A stretch of DNA of 64,000 nucleotides from Brachionus rotundiformis (taxonomy: Eukaryota; Rotifera; Eurotatoria; Ploima; Brachionidae). The stretch is taken from assembly GCA_016802295.1 (NCBI GenBank), contig JAESIW010000138.1, positions 1,657,729-1,721,728 of the forward strand, written 5' to 3'. Made by a program: the position numbers and the translations under genes. Below, piece after piece: positions 13,001 through 26,485 of this stretch. Within the stretch, counting starts at the first letter, position 1; each line of letters starts with the position of its first letter. The notes below the pieces were generated by a model. That model was not told the origin of the DNA and did not search any database. It was given only the letters and a program-made list of their open reading frames with translations.

Positions 13001-16000
13001 TTCAAGGTGGCATTACAATAAATATAACTGGTTCGGGATTTACTAGCCAAACAAAAGTAACCATAGGTTCAAATCCATGCAAATTGGTATCAAATACTTA
13101 CAATAGCTTATCTTGCATTGTTCCATCGAATGTAAAATTAAAACACAATAAATTTAACAAAACAAATTGATTTATTAATTTTTATTTCCAATATATATTT
13201 TAGCCTACAGCTAACCAAAATGTAGATGTAGATGTAATTGTAACTGAATCAAGTCAAAGCAAAACTTTGGCATCAAAATTTACCTATGATTTTGCCAGTT
13301 CTCCAATCGTAACAAACATTAGCCCTGAAGTATTAAGCGTATTAGGTAAAAGCTTAAATTTAAGAAATAAAAAAAAAATTTATTACTAACTTAATTTAAT
13401 TTAAACAGGAAATGAAAATATAACAATAACTGGCAATAATTTTCCAGTTCCTTTGTACACTATAAGAATTGGTACTAATCGAGTCAAGGTTTTGTCTAGC
13501 TCATCGACTGAAATTAGAATTTTGTCACCTGCCTTGAATCCGGGATATTATGATTTGGTTATCACAGCAGGAGTCTTTGGAAACGTCTTGTATTAAATGA
13601 GAAAAATAACCAAGAGGAAGAAAATTATTTATTTTTTTTTTTTTAAAAGGGTGACATCACAAATAGAGTACAGGTTATATATTTCATCAATAAAACCAAA
13701 CATTGGTTCAATCAGGGGTGGCACTTTGGTGACCATAAAAGGAGACGGTTTTAGGTATTAAGCATTTTATTTCCAAAAATAATTGAATTAAATAATTATA
13801 TATTTTTTTAATTAAGTTCTGATTGTTCTAAGAACAAGGTTTCGTTTAGTATTTTTGAATGTGATGTCAAATCATGTGACAAAAATGAAATTAAATGCTT
13901 GACTCGAAGCGCTCAATCGAACCATCAAATTACCAATGATGGCTACAGCAACAGTAATTAATAATTTATTAATTTTGTATTAAATTAAATAGAAATTAAT
14001 TAAAATTTGATAATTAAGAATTTGGTTATCGATATGAGTGGGATCGAACTTACTTGACTGTGAACAAAAGCGATTGGGTTACATGGTCTTGGCAACCACC
14101 AGTAACAGTGCCTGGTCTTAAATTTAAAGTGGAACAAGTACAAGATGCCAATTCAATTGACGCAAGCGGGTTTTCCAGTGGAGAGTCGACTGAATATGGC
14201 TCATTTAAATACCAATTTCACACACCAGGAATTTATTACTACTGGTCCGGATTTGTAGATGTAAATCAGAAAATAAGCTTCAGAGGTGTTGTTGAAGTTC
14301 TTGATCAAACTAATCTAAACAAAGAATTCGAAGTTGAGCTAAAATTAAATGACATATCAGGTTATTATTAATTTTTATCTTTTTTTTTTTGTGGTTATTT
14401 TTATTAAAAATTTTTAAATTTGATTATTTTCATTTTCAGCTCAAAAATGCTCATTTCCATTTACATATAACAATGTTGATCAAAATGATTGTGTAACTGA
14501 GGGTGGACTAACTTGGTGTTCGCCAAATTCTGTGTTTAATGGTCAAAAGTTAGAATGTATTGACAATTCAGCAGTTGACGCGTGCTCATCTCCATTGGAT
14601 GCCAGCTGTGGTGCAGCCAGTGTAAATAAAAACTCTGTGAAATTTACTGATTGCCAAATTCCAACCATTACAGACATATCTCCATTAGAGGTAAATTTTG
14701 AAACTGATATCACAATTAGTGGAAGTGGTTTTAGTGCAACTCAATGCGAAAATGAAGTGTTAATTGGAGATACACCATGTGCAATTCAATCATCCTCTTC
14801 AATTTCAATTACATGCAGAATTGGTTCGAATTCAAGTCTTGTGCCCAATAAACTTTATGGCATTGAACTAAAAAAGAAAAATGTTGGATTTGCTTTACAT
14901 AACAAATTTTATCAAATAAATTTTCGATCAGTTGTAAAATCAATAACACCTCAAAGTGGTTCGACCACAGGTGGTACAAAAGTAACCATAACTGGCGACG
15001 GTTTCACTCAAGACACATATATTGTCATTGGACAAAAAGTTTACAACAAAAATACTGCCTCCATCAGCTATAATTCGATTACTCTTATAACCAATGCCGA
15101 TCAACAAGGTCTTCAGAATGTATCTGTACACTCGAACAACAAACAAGCTACATGCAATGGTAATTGCAATTTTGAATTTACTTCTGCCAATACACCTGTC
15201 ATTGATTCTGTTTTACCAACAAATGTTAATCAAACGACTACTTTGACCATAAATGGACAAAATTTTGCCAATGATAAATCATTAATTGCGGTAAAAGTTG
15301 GAACTCAAAATTGTCAAGTTACTAGTTCGAGCACAAGTGAAATAGTGTGTTCTGTTGACGGCTTGGATATAGGTGTCCAGGATATTAGCATCAATATTGA
15401 AAGTAAAATGTTTAAAAAGAATAAAATTTTTACTAATTAAAACTAGAGATAATTAATATTATTAAACTTAACTTATTTAAATTTTATTATAAAAAATTAA
15501 AAAAATTTACTCAAATAATTTAAAAATTAAAGCGTTGGGAAATTCACTTTCGTCAAATATTCAAATAACCGGCGAGGCTGTCTTGAGCTCAATGTCACCT
15601 GTGAGTGGAAGCATAAACGGTGGTACCAAATTGACTATCACAGGAAATGGTTTCAACAATCAAACTGTAGTTGACATTGGCGGTTCTTTATGTAAAATAG
15701 AAAGCCTAAAGATAAACGAAGTAATCTGTATCACATCATCACATTCAGCTCAAGATTCCATTTCACCAATCGTTCGGTACAATACTTAATTAATTAAGCA
15801 TAAAAAGGCAAACCATTAACTCTTTATATTTAGAACAAATGGTGTTGATCATTCCAACAACAATAATCTAGTTTTTTCATACACCAATGACCAAACTCCG
15901 GTTATTAGTTCAGTAACACCAACAACTATTTCAAGTGCCAATACCGAAATAACAATTACTGGAACTGGTTTTACCAATGACAATAGTAATCTGAAATTAA

Positions 16001-19000
16001 AATAAATCAAAATTCAATTATATAATTATTTATAATCAAAAGGTAAAGTGTTTGTTTCAGTTGGAGACTTGGAATGTTCGATTGTAAGTGCAACAGATAT
16101 AGAAGTTAAGTGCAACTTGGACGCTACCAGTGCTGGCACATATCCTATTGTTCTGCTCATAGAACCAAAAGGCTTAGCCCAACAATCAGAAACTTTAAAT
16201 TATGAACTAGTTGTTTCTACATTATCTTCAACTCAAAGTAATTTGTTTAATTTTAAGTCAAGTTGTATTAAAATTATGATTAAAGGTGGTGTTGCCGGAG
16301 GTCTTGTTTTAACAATTGACGGATTTGGTTTTTCAGGCAATACTCAAATTAAAATATGTGACAGATTATGTACCATTACTAGCTGGACAAATACCCAAAT
16401 TAAGTGCATTGTAATTTAATTTTGAAAAAGACAAAAAAGCAATATGATTAATTGGTTTCATTTATTAGGTGCCAAGAAGTGCAGACACTAGTGGTGACTC
16501 AACATGTCAGCTAGTTGTCTCAGAAAATAACCTTCAAGTTGTGAAAAGTTTTAACTATGTGAAATCAACTACGCCAAGTTTGTCAAGTGTGTCGCCTTTA
16601 AGAGGTGGAACTGGTGGCGGAACTGTGTTGACAATTAAAGGCTCGAATTTTCCGTAATTAATAGAATAAATAATTTAAAATTAAAAAAAATATTATTATA
16701 ATTTATTTTATAATTTATTATAATTTATTTATTTAGTAATAGAATTTCTGGTGTAAATGTTTTTATAGGAGGTTCGGAATGCTTGATTAACAGTATTAAT
16801 CAAACAGAAATAAAGTGCTTTACAGGAAGCTATTCTCGGTCATCGGCCAAACATCTCATTGAAGTTAAAATAGACGGAGTTGGACATGCTTTGAATGTAA
16901 AAGAACAAAATTAAATAAAATAAAAATTATTTTATCTTTTAAAATAAAAACAGGATAATGTTTACTTTGAGTATATTGATTTGTGGTCATCTAGATTTAC
17001 ATGGGGTGGCGATGAGCCTCCGGGAGAAGGAGAACTAGTTCTGATTAGTGAATCTCAGACAGTTTATTTCGATACAGAGACACCAGTTTTGAAAGGTATC
17101 ATAATAATTGGAGGTGCTTTGATATTCGATGATAGCCAAGATGTTCACTTGAAAGCCGAGTACATAATTATAGCTGGCAATGGTAGTTTGAAAATTGGCA
17201 GCGAACAAACTCCATTCAGTCACAAAGCTACAATAACAATGTACGGTTCGGCAAAATCAATAGAACTGCCCATATTTGGATCCAAAGTAATTGCGCTAAG
17301 AGAGGGTACAATCGAAATGCATGGCAAACCTGTAGGTGTCACATGGACCCATTTGGGTACAACTGCATCGGCTGGTGACTCTCAAGTGACCTTAAAGGAA
17401 CCAGTTGATTGGCAAATTGGTAGCGAAATAGTCATTGCTTCAACTGGCAACAAGTTTAGTCAAGGCCAAAATGAGGTTAGAATAATAACAGCTGTATCAA
17501 ATGATAAGAGAACGCTTACTCTGGACACACCACTGGTATTTGGTCACTTGTCTGAAATAAGAACAGTTGGAAGTGGCGCTAATCAGCGACAACTGGAAAT
17601 AAAAGCCGAGGTTGGTCTATTGAGCAGAAATGTTGTGTATAGAGGCAGTAGAGATGAGTCATGGACATCATTGAAGAGTGCCAAAGCATGTCCAGATGGA
17701 TTTAATCCAGGAGAGTTTGCTACACAAACGTGCTTTTTGGGACGATATGGAGATGAGATTGGAACTGATGAATTTGGTGCCACAATTATGGCTCATGGTG
17801 ATCCATTGAAACAAAAATTCCACGAAACAGTTTTTATAAAATTGTCCAATGTCGAACTATTCCATGTTGGTCAATCATTTAGACTTGGTCGCTATCCAAT
17901 TCATTTCCATTTGAATTATGACATGCCAAGCTCGTATGTAAAAGAGTGTGCCATTCATCAGTCATTCAATAGGGCAGTCAATGTTCACGGAACAAATTAT
18001 GTCACCATTGAGAGAAATGTCATCTACAACATTCTTGGCGGTGCGTATTTTATGGAAGATGGCATTGAGATCGGAAATGTTTTCCAGTACAATTTGGCAG
18101 TTTTTGTCAGAACTAGTTCCAGCTTGCTAAATGAAGATGTAACACCAGCCGCTTTTTGGGTCACAAATCCGAACAATACTTATTTGCATAATAGCGTTGC
18201 TGGCGGTACTCATTTTGGTTGGTGGTACAGAATTTTAGATCGACCAGATGGACCATCGTTTAGACCGGACTATTGTCCGAAAAAAATACCTCTTGGCCGA
18301 TTTTTCAACAATTCAGTACATGGCGTTGGACGCTTTGGTTTGTGGATTTTCCCTGGCTATACTCCGACAGTAACTGGCGGATGCAATGATTTGAATCCTT
18401 CGGTGGCCAAATTCGATCATCTAACATCGTACAAAAATGACAAAGGTGCTGAATGGGTCATGTCAAATAGTATTCAGTTTAGAGACTTTGTTTCATTTGA
18501 TCACACATCTGTTGGTATTGAGACAAAAACAATTGTTTCCCATGAATCAGTAAACAGTTATTTGAGTGATAGATTTTACAATGAACAAACAGGTACATCA
18601 ATTCTAAACTCGGTCATTGTTGGTAATTCGGATTCGTCTCAAACTGCTTCATTAACATCGTCAGGTCTCGTGATTGCATGGGAACGAGGTCTTTTGGTCA
18701 AGAATGTCTCTTTTTACAATTTCCCAGACTCTTCAAGCCATGCCATTAGAGCTACTGAAATAGCTGGAAGATGCACGTAAGCTATACAAAAAATTTATAT
18801 TTATTTTAATAGATATGTCTTGAATAATTAATCAACAAAACTTATTAAAATTCATTTTACCTTATTTGGCATTTTATGAAAGTACCCTTACTCCTTTTAA
18901 GAATCTTGTCACGTACTTCAGTATATAAGAAACTCTTTTATATTATTATTTATGCTCAAATTATATAGTTAAATAAAGAATTAGTTAAAGCAATCTTTTC

Positions 19001-22000
19001 ATTGTCCCATAATATATTACAGATATATAATAAGTTAATAGATAATTTTTATTTTATTGATATTTAAGACATGGATGCGGTGGATGGACCACACAATTTA
19101 CTGGTCTATCGTTCGACAATGTCAAGCATAGAACTTTACATAGATGGAATTGGGATTTTGTTGGTCAAGATTTAGATGGATCATTGTCTGGTGTCACAAA
19201 TGGCTTCGTAGTCTCTACAACAAACATAACATTATCAAATCCACAATGTGCACAAAAAGATTTCCTTTTATCTGGCTCTGTTTGCTCAAGTTCAGATTGG
19301 ATTAGATTCTCATTCAATGGTGTTATAAATGGTAATTACCAGTCACGAATCAATATAACAAATGTAAGAGATTCCACATCTTCAATTGAGTATTTATTCA
19401 AGAGAATAACTCATCCAAAAGGATACACAATTGCACTTGAGGTCAACCAGGAATACCTAATGGAGTTTACCAATGCTCTTTATCCAATAAATTTAACATA
19501 TTCGGGAATAATGTACAATTTGTATCCAAATCAGTATGTGATTATAAAGCACAAAATGCTAAAAAAACCAGACCGAGTAGAATACGGTGGAATGAGTTCG
19601 AGTGAGTCTTTTAAACCACTTGATTCTAATAGTAACAAAGGAGACTGGAATTGGGATAATGCCACATCAACATTATCGTACATAGTGTCGAATAAAGAAG
19701 GAAAGCAACCATTTTTGGACGTGCCAGTCGCATTTAATGCATACAGATGTAGATATGCTAATTGTGAGCCACCAATGTCACCGGCATCTAAACTTCCGGT
19801 AACATCACGACCTGATACAGCCCTATTTTGGTCACAAATAAGCTCGTGGATTATAAGTGATCCCGAATGGACAATAGATGAAACTGCAGCAAAAAGTTCA
19901 CAAGTTAGAATGGCACGTAATGCAAATAACCCAATAATAAGAATACCAGAAGGAAGATATGTGGTTGTCGACTCGGCTATGCCAGTAATGAGATATCTTC
20001 AAATTGAGGGTATTCTAGAACTGGACAATGGAATTGATCATAGACTTGAAGCTGATGTGATATTCATAAATGGCGGTCAATTGATAGTTGGCTGGGAGAA
20101 TGATCCAATACTCACAAATGTTGAAATTGTGCTCAATGGTATAAAAGACTCATTGGATTTCAAGCTACCAAACAAAATTGATTCAATTGGAGGCAAGGGA
20201 ATCGGAGTCTATGGTGGTTTGGATATACATGGACGGCCAAGACAACCTTCATGGACTAACTTGAATGCAACAGTAGCAAAAGGCAGCAATAGAATTGTAC
20301 TTAAAGAACCAGTTGATTGGGAAATAGGTAACTGTCTCTTTTTGTTTTTATTAATATATTTTATTTAAATTGAAACAAATTTATTATTTTATTTATTAGG
20401 AGAGAAAATAGTTATAACAACCACTTCGTATATTGTAAATCAATCAGAGATAGCTGTGATTGCATCAAAATCAATTGATAACAGAACACTTACATTAACA
20501 AGTTCATTGGAATATGATCACTTGTCATTTAGTGAAAGTTTTAATGCTACTGAGTCCTATTCAATTGCCGCTGGTGTAGGCCTATTGAGCAGAAATGTAA
20601 AACTAATCGGATCTGAATACACTGGTCAGGACTCGGACTTGTTTGGATTTAGACTTATTGTTTCTGACTATTCGACCATGGGAGCAGATGGTCCAGTTTA
20701 TTACAAAGGCTATGCCAGACTATCTGATGTTGAATTTGTTCACGGTGGTCAATTTAGTAGATATGGAGGCGAAGAGTACAGATATGCTGTGTTGTTTTCA
20801 AATTTGGGTGAATACAATTATTCAAGACCTTCGTATGTGACCAATTGTGCTTTCAGCTATGGTTATTCAGCAGCAATAGGTGTTCTGGAATCGGCAAGCA
20901 TTCCCATAACAGCAAACTTAGTCTATCGAACAGTTGATTATGGCATTTATTTGGCTGGACATTCAAATATAGTCAAAAATAACCTTGTTGTGTCCAATCT
21001 TTGGGTGGCTTCTTTGAAACCATGGTTGTTACTATCTGAACAAGAATATTACGCTTCGATCTACATCCGCGATGCCAAATCAGCGGTTGTCGAGGACAAT
21101 TTGATAGCTGGATCTGAGCGTATTGGACTTTATTTTAGAGGTGATGTTTGCATTGGTGAACAATTTGAATCTGGAAAAAACCATTCCATAAAAAATAACA
21201 AAATTCACGCAGCCTTAGCAGCTGTTACTGTATTTCCAGCATTTATATACGAATCTTTAGACTGTGCCCGTATAAGTGGCTTTACAATATTCAAGTCAGC
21301 CCATTGGGGTATCTATTATCAATCTAAACAAACTGTTCAAGTTGACTCAAATATTCTTGTTGATAATCATGTTAATATATTCACTCAAGTGATTGAGCCT
21401 GGTATTCTTAATCATCAATTGTCATCAAAAAAAACCTACATAAAAAATAATTTAATTGTTGGTCAATCGTCAAATTTTGACTGCAATGCTCAAAGTATAA
21501 ATAATCAATTTTATTATATGAACGCTGGATCAATGACATCCTATAACGCTGGCACGAGCTCCAAGTCAAAAGTTGGTATTACATGGGCACAATTTCTGTC
21601 CGCATCGAACAAAGCTCCTTTCAAACCATGGTCTGGAATAATGGCTTACAATGCTTTAGATGGTTTGATGATTGTTGACAATGTCACATTTGCCAATTTT
21701 GGTACATCATGCGATGGAGTGCGTGACTATGTTATTTCAACAAATAAGAAAAACGATGATGGACAACATCCTATTTCAATAAGCAATACCAAAGTGTTCA
21801 ATGTAGACACATTGTCAAAAGTTTGGATTCATAGACCAAATGTTGGTAAAATAAATCCATCTGATTGTGTAGATATGGATTGCGATGGTTTGAAAAAGAA
21901 CTTGTTGACAGATGTTGATGGTTCGTTTTTGGGTCAAGTTGGAAGTGTGATATCTCAGTCTGAATTCGAATGGGGAAGCCAGCAAAGAGGACTTGGCGAT

Positions 22001-24424
22001 TTTAGAATACCTAAAGAAGCTCTTGCAGCACCTAATGGTTCAATGTTGCCAGTAAGTGATTTGTATACACACTTGGGAATAGTCAGAGAGGAAAACAAGT
22101 GCAATTATGTGGCTGAATGGCAAGCTTATGAATGCTTTGGCTTGGATTACAAGATATTAACTATTGAAAGCATGGATCATGATACAGAAACAAGACGACT
22201 ATCGCCTGTGGCAATTGTCTCTGACAACAAATATTTGGACTTAATTAATGGTCCACAAGACCACGGATGGTGCTTTGGTTACACATGTCAAAAAAGAGTA
22301 TCATCATTTATGGCAGTGGTAGCTGGTCAAAAAGGCTACGATATCTATTTGTCAAGTACGCCACCAAAACAATTAAGATTTAGAATTTTGAATGCTGATG
22401 CCAATTTTAAAATAAAACTCTCAGTTTATTACTTTGGTTCGAATAGAGTTGATGTTTATAAAAATGGAAAATTTATTATGCCAACAAATGGTCAGAATGA
22501 CATAAATGGTTTGTTTAAAACAGTTGACTACACAGGTAATTTGGACTCGTTTATGCCTAAAGTTTCCAACGAGTCTGGTACAAATTTGGCTGTTAGAGAG
22601 GATAGAAAAGTGTATGCAATAATTCAAGGATCAGACTATTTGGACTTTAAAATGACCGCTGTCCTATTTCTTAAATTTGGAGTTCCGGCAATAACTGAAA
22701 GTGCATTTTTCGATCCAGATAAATTGGTTCAAAATTTTGCCGATCTATTGGGCATAGATCCGAGCCGCATTAGAAGAGTTAACATTATTGGTGAAAGCAG
22801 ACGCAAGCGTCAAGTTGGAGGTACCAAATACATTGAATTAATTTTATACGAAAATCCAACAGATGAACCATCATTCAATTCAGAAGATATACAGTCCGAG
22901 GCCAATCTTAATGAGCTATATGCCAATATAACAAGTCGTTTCACTACTGGTGAATTACAACAAATGGCTGCGACTCAACTCAATGTGACACTTTCGTCAC
23001 TACAAGCCGAAAAACCACTATCTAATTCATCTAATGAAATTAAAAAATTGGACAAAATTAGAGTTATCCAAGAGGCTGGAAATTGTAGGGAACAATCACC
23101 TTGTCAAACTCAACCAATTTTGATCGCTTTAGATGAAAATGTAATAAAATAATTAATTAATTTTTTTTAATTGTTAAAAATAATATTTTTTATTTTTATT
23201 AGAACCAAACAGTAACTGGTTTAGAATCGTCAACCAACCCTTGGAAGATAAGAGCCAAATTGGTATCGAGCACAAATGTGAACACAGAAATTATTATGGA
23301 GACCGAAGCAGAACTAAAAGATGATGGATTTGTTCAATTTACCAAGCTAGGCTTGTCTCAAGTTTCCAATAGCTTTAAACTCGAATTTGAATTAATTCCA
23401 CCAGAAGGAGTGGCAATGTAATTATTTAATTTATTAATTTTTTTTTTTAATTGTTTAAATTTAAATTTTTCTTAAGTCCAAATGTTCCCCCTGTACAACA
23501 AAGCGATAAGTCTTGTGGTCAAGCAGTTCTAGAGTTACAACATATGGAAGACCAACTAATAGTGGACACCAACGAACAATTCAATTTGACAGTGTCTGTT
23601 ATTGACAAGTACACACAACAAGTTGTCAATAACATTTCATGGAGAGTAGGAAAATTTTAGAAAATTTAAAAAAAAATTTTAAATTCTTTTAAAGAACCAT
23701 GTTTGGAGAGCATCTGCCAGATTGTACACATTGCCCAAGGATCAGCCATCTGGCACTCTGGGCTCTAATTCAAATTTGGTCGAGGTCAATCTGGACACAA
23801 ACAGTATCACGCTACTAGACTTGTTCATCACCCAACCTGGAATGTATGTAGTTGAGGTCATTATTATGACAGTTGGAAACGAGTTCTTCCTAATCAAGAA
23901 ATCCAATGTGATCATTGTCAAATCGGATACAGAATCAATTGTTCTAAGTGACACAGAGCCGCCAAATCTTTACTTTAAATTTGACCAGAATATTACCCAA
24001 AATACTGACATGATTGAAGTGTATAAGGCTATAATTTTTAATAGTCTAATAACTAAGCATAATTTGACCCTAACCAGACAAATATCCATTTATGACGGAA
24101 ATATGGCTAATTTGGCCTTGTCGTCGAGCTCAGACCCAACATCATTGGTTACCGAGATAAACAATGGCTTTGTTTTGGTCGATGGTGTAAATTTGGTCGA
24201 GGCTACATTGAACGATCAAACTGTAGATGTAAAGGTGGCGGTTCTGAATGATAACACCGGAGTGAGTGGAGACAATCAAGGTATCACTTCAGCTGCATGT
24301 AAATTCGAGGTAAATTAAAAAACAAAAATTAATCATAGATTAAATATTAATATTTTAATTTCTTAATTAGATGAAGATATCATTTATGCTCATGAGCCTT
24401 GTGATGAAGATATTTTTCTTTTAA
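7077..24424 (+). CDS. Fibrocystin-L/PKHD1L1-like giant ectoprotein (IPT, PA14, G8, beta-helix), about 42 exons
   Basis: Exon 1 (7077-7132) encodes a signal peptide, MKNRNKFLLQFILIELL, spliced to a mature start FSVQQSC. In order there follow: an FN2-like cysteine motif (GEFCSFPFTYNNNEYRSC); IPT/TIG beta-sandwiches; a PA14 domain (about 8870-9400, VWLRGYLIP ... LEGGKKYYIEAI); more IPT domains; a cupredoxin-like segment (14019-14360, WVTWSWQPP ... GIYYYWSGF); a second FN2-like motif (14440 onward); many further IPT repeats to 16.9 kb; a first G8 domain with beta-helix (16954-18776); a second G8 domain (from about 19830); a long exon (20400-23139) with beta-helix repeats and an RRKR furin-type site at 22799-22810; and Ig-like or SEA-like C-terminal exons. 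This order matches vertebrate PKHD1L1, a large cell-surface protein of hair bundles and other cells. A transmembrane helix like that of PKHD1L1 is not evident. The last exon (24371-24424) would give an 18-codon hydrophobic tail; without that splice the protein ends at 24318. The exon model is mine, and an N gap breaks it at 10218-10879. Confidence 0.85.
9802..10217. repeat. Direct copy A flanking gap 1
   Basis: These 416 bp recur almost unchanged at 10880-11292 on the other side of the N run. They include the exon ends ENAPTPYFDVQDTEEQ and IDQSFGIRCPPS. The copies differ by scattered single-base and short homopolymer changes, as expected for two alleles. Confidence 0.9.
10218..10879. other. 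Assembly gap (662 N)
   Basis: A run of 662 undetermined bases inside the fibrocystin-L-like gene. Because the flanks are near-identical direct copies, the true distance may be zero and one copy may not exist in the genome. Confidence 0.98.
10880..11292. repeat. Direct copy B flanking gap 1
   Basis: Second copy of 9802-10217. It encodes the same two exons with one visible residue change (IFEKIDQSF against IFENIDQSF). Counting both copies would duplicate about 70 residues of the protein. Confidence 0.9.
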
Positions 24425-24646
24425 AAAAAAATAAATTTTATTTAATATTTTTTTTTGTTCGTAGAATGAAAATTTAGATAAAAACTTGATTAATTGATTT
24501 TTAGTAATAAAATTTGCATTTTAATTCTTTTCTTTTATTTTAAAAAGTAATCAAGTAATTTATTAAAATAATAAAGATTTACTAGCATATCAATCAATAA
24601 ACACAAATTCAAGATATTTCTCATTCAGAATAAAACAAAAAGTATA
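24319..24646. other. 3' end of the fibrocystin-L-like gene and AT-rich spacer
   Basis: Contains the possible terminal mini-exon 24371-24424, followed within a few bases by AATAAA near 24430, a plausible polyadenylation signal. Nothing else is recognisable up to the MITE. Confidence 0.5.
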
Positions 24647-24654
24647 TTAAACTA

Positions 24655-25016
24655 GGTTTTGTGAAATTCAGTACAAAATGGCAAAAAGAACAGAAAAAAG
24701 TGTAAAAAAATTGAATAACTTTTTTTCTAAAGGTTTAAACCTAATTCTGTAAATGCAGAATGGTGCAACATTCAAAGTTGCATCAAATATCTATGTCTGC
24801 TAATTTTGCAGAGTTCAGCAGAAATTAAATTTCAATATAATCGAGTGTAGTGCATTTGCAGAGATTTTGCACATCATTAGCAGACTTTTACAGTTGATGC
24901 AACTTAGAATGTTGCATCATTCTGCATTCACAGAATTAATTTTAAACTTTTAGAAAAAAAGTTATTTCATTTTTTTACACTTTGTTCTGCTCTTTTGTAC
25001 TGAACTTCACAAAACC
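24655..25016. mobile_element. Foldback MITE with 8-bp target-site duplication
   Basis: The 362-bp element starts with GGTTTTGTGAAATTCAGTAC and ends with its near-perfect reverse complement. The two arms can be aligned for about 140-150 bases with scattered mismatches, leaving only a short central region unpaired. The flanking octamer TTAAACTA occurs directly on both sides (24647-24654 and 25017-25024), as expected for a target-site duplication. No ORF is present, so it must have been mobilised in trans. An 8-bp duplication fits the hAT, P or Merlin superfamilies; the terminal GG would suit Merlin, but the superfamily is not decided. Confidence 0.85.
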
Positions 25017-25024
25017 TTAAACTA

Positions 25025-26485
25025 TTTATTGAGTAATAGTATTATCATTCTTTTTTCTATTGTATATATTATAAAAAACATAAGAATATAAAATAGCATC
25101 CTTTGTCGAGTATTTGTTATTCAATTGAGTCTGTGAATCATTTATTTCTTAAATAAACTCTTGAAAAAAAAATTCCAAGAGTCTATTTGTGTAAGCCCAG
25201 GACTTGCTTTTTTAATAAAAAATAATACTTTATAATAATTTAATTTTATCTCTTTTTTACTCCGAAATAAGATATTTCTATTTCATTTAGGCTATCTTAT
25301 GTAATCTGACAAAAACGATTGTAGAAATATTTTAAGGATATTAAATGGCCATTACCTCATAAAAATAATAAAATTTAACTCAGCTGTGCATATCAATTCA
25401 AGAAAATTAAGTCAAAAAATAATAAAGAATAAAGTAGATTATTTTTTTTAATTAATAGAAAAAAAATTAATTTAAAAAAAGCCCAAATCTCAAATTAGTC
25501 GGCTACGAGCGAGACATTTGAATGGAATTAATCATACCTGTTTATCATATAAGTCGTATTAAATTCAAATTTCAATTGAAACATATTAATCGGAGTGCAA
25601 ATGTTGCAAAAGTTAATTTATTTAAAAAAATAATATTAATAATAACAAAATAAAATATTATTATATTTTTTTCAAACTTTATTACCACCGGTTCATAGGA
25701 AATTTATTTGCCAAATTTTGTTTAACATTTATTTCATATTACAAATGGTTAAATATAGATCAAGCGTTTATTAGATTATTTCAGTTGCTATTTGTACTAT
25801 TTTAATTAACAATTGTTAAGCCTTTTGCTTGTATCTTCTAAAATTAAATTTCAATTGTTTTCTAATATTGTTGTTTTGAAATCATGGGCTACAATTTTTA
25901 ACAAAAAAAATATAAAAAAGAAAATAAAAAAAAGCTAAACCATAATTTTAAATTTAATACAAATTTAGATTTTGACACATAAAGACGCGCGAAACTTGAG
26001 CCAAACGAATACAATTAATCAAATTAGACTAGAATTTATATTTAATTAGATTATTAAGGGTTTGCATCATTAAAAAGTAATCAATGACAAAATGTGTCTT
26101 CACAAAAATAACATTAGTTCGGATCTAATAATGCATAATAGTTTACATTAGATTTTTTTTAATTTTTTTAAGAAGTTCAGCTTAATTTAATCAAATAGTT
26201 GGTTTAAAATCAATTAGTTAAATATTTGTATGGTTTTAAATTAAGAACTTTGAAACAAGAGTCAAAGATTTAAGCTGTTTAGTCATAAGTTAAAAGAAAA
26301 ATTAAATTTTTTTTTAAATTTTGTAGTTGGTAATTTTAGATTAAATTAATTAAATAGAGCTGGTTAGATAAAAAAATCTAGCTATCTTATCAATATTCTA
26401 AAATATCACTTTATTTTTTTTGCTTAGATAAATTGACTAGAAATTTTTATGTAATAAAAATAAAAAAAAAGAGAAAATTTTTAAA
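25025..26485. other. AT-rich intergenic sequence
   Basis: About 1.5 kb upstream of the pseudo-GTPase gene. No credible ORF or RNA gene is seen. Confidence 0.6.

Noticed and set aside
17035..17783. Minus-strand ORFs inside the first G8 region
   Set aside because: Antisense shadows of a long, domain-supported exon.
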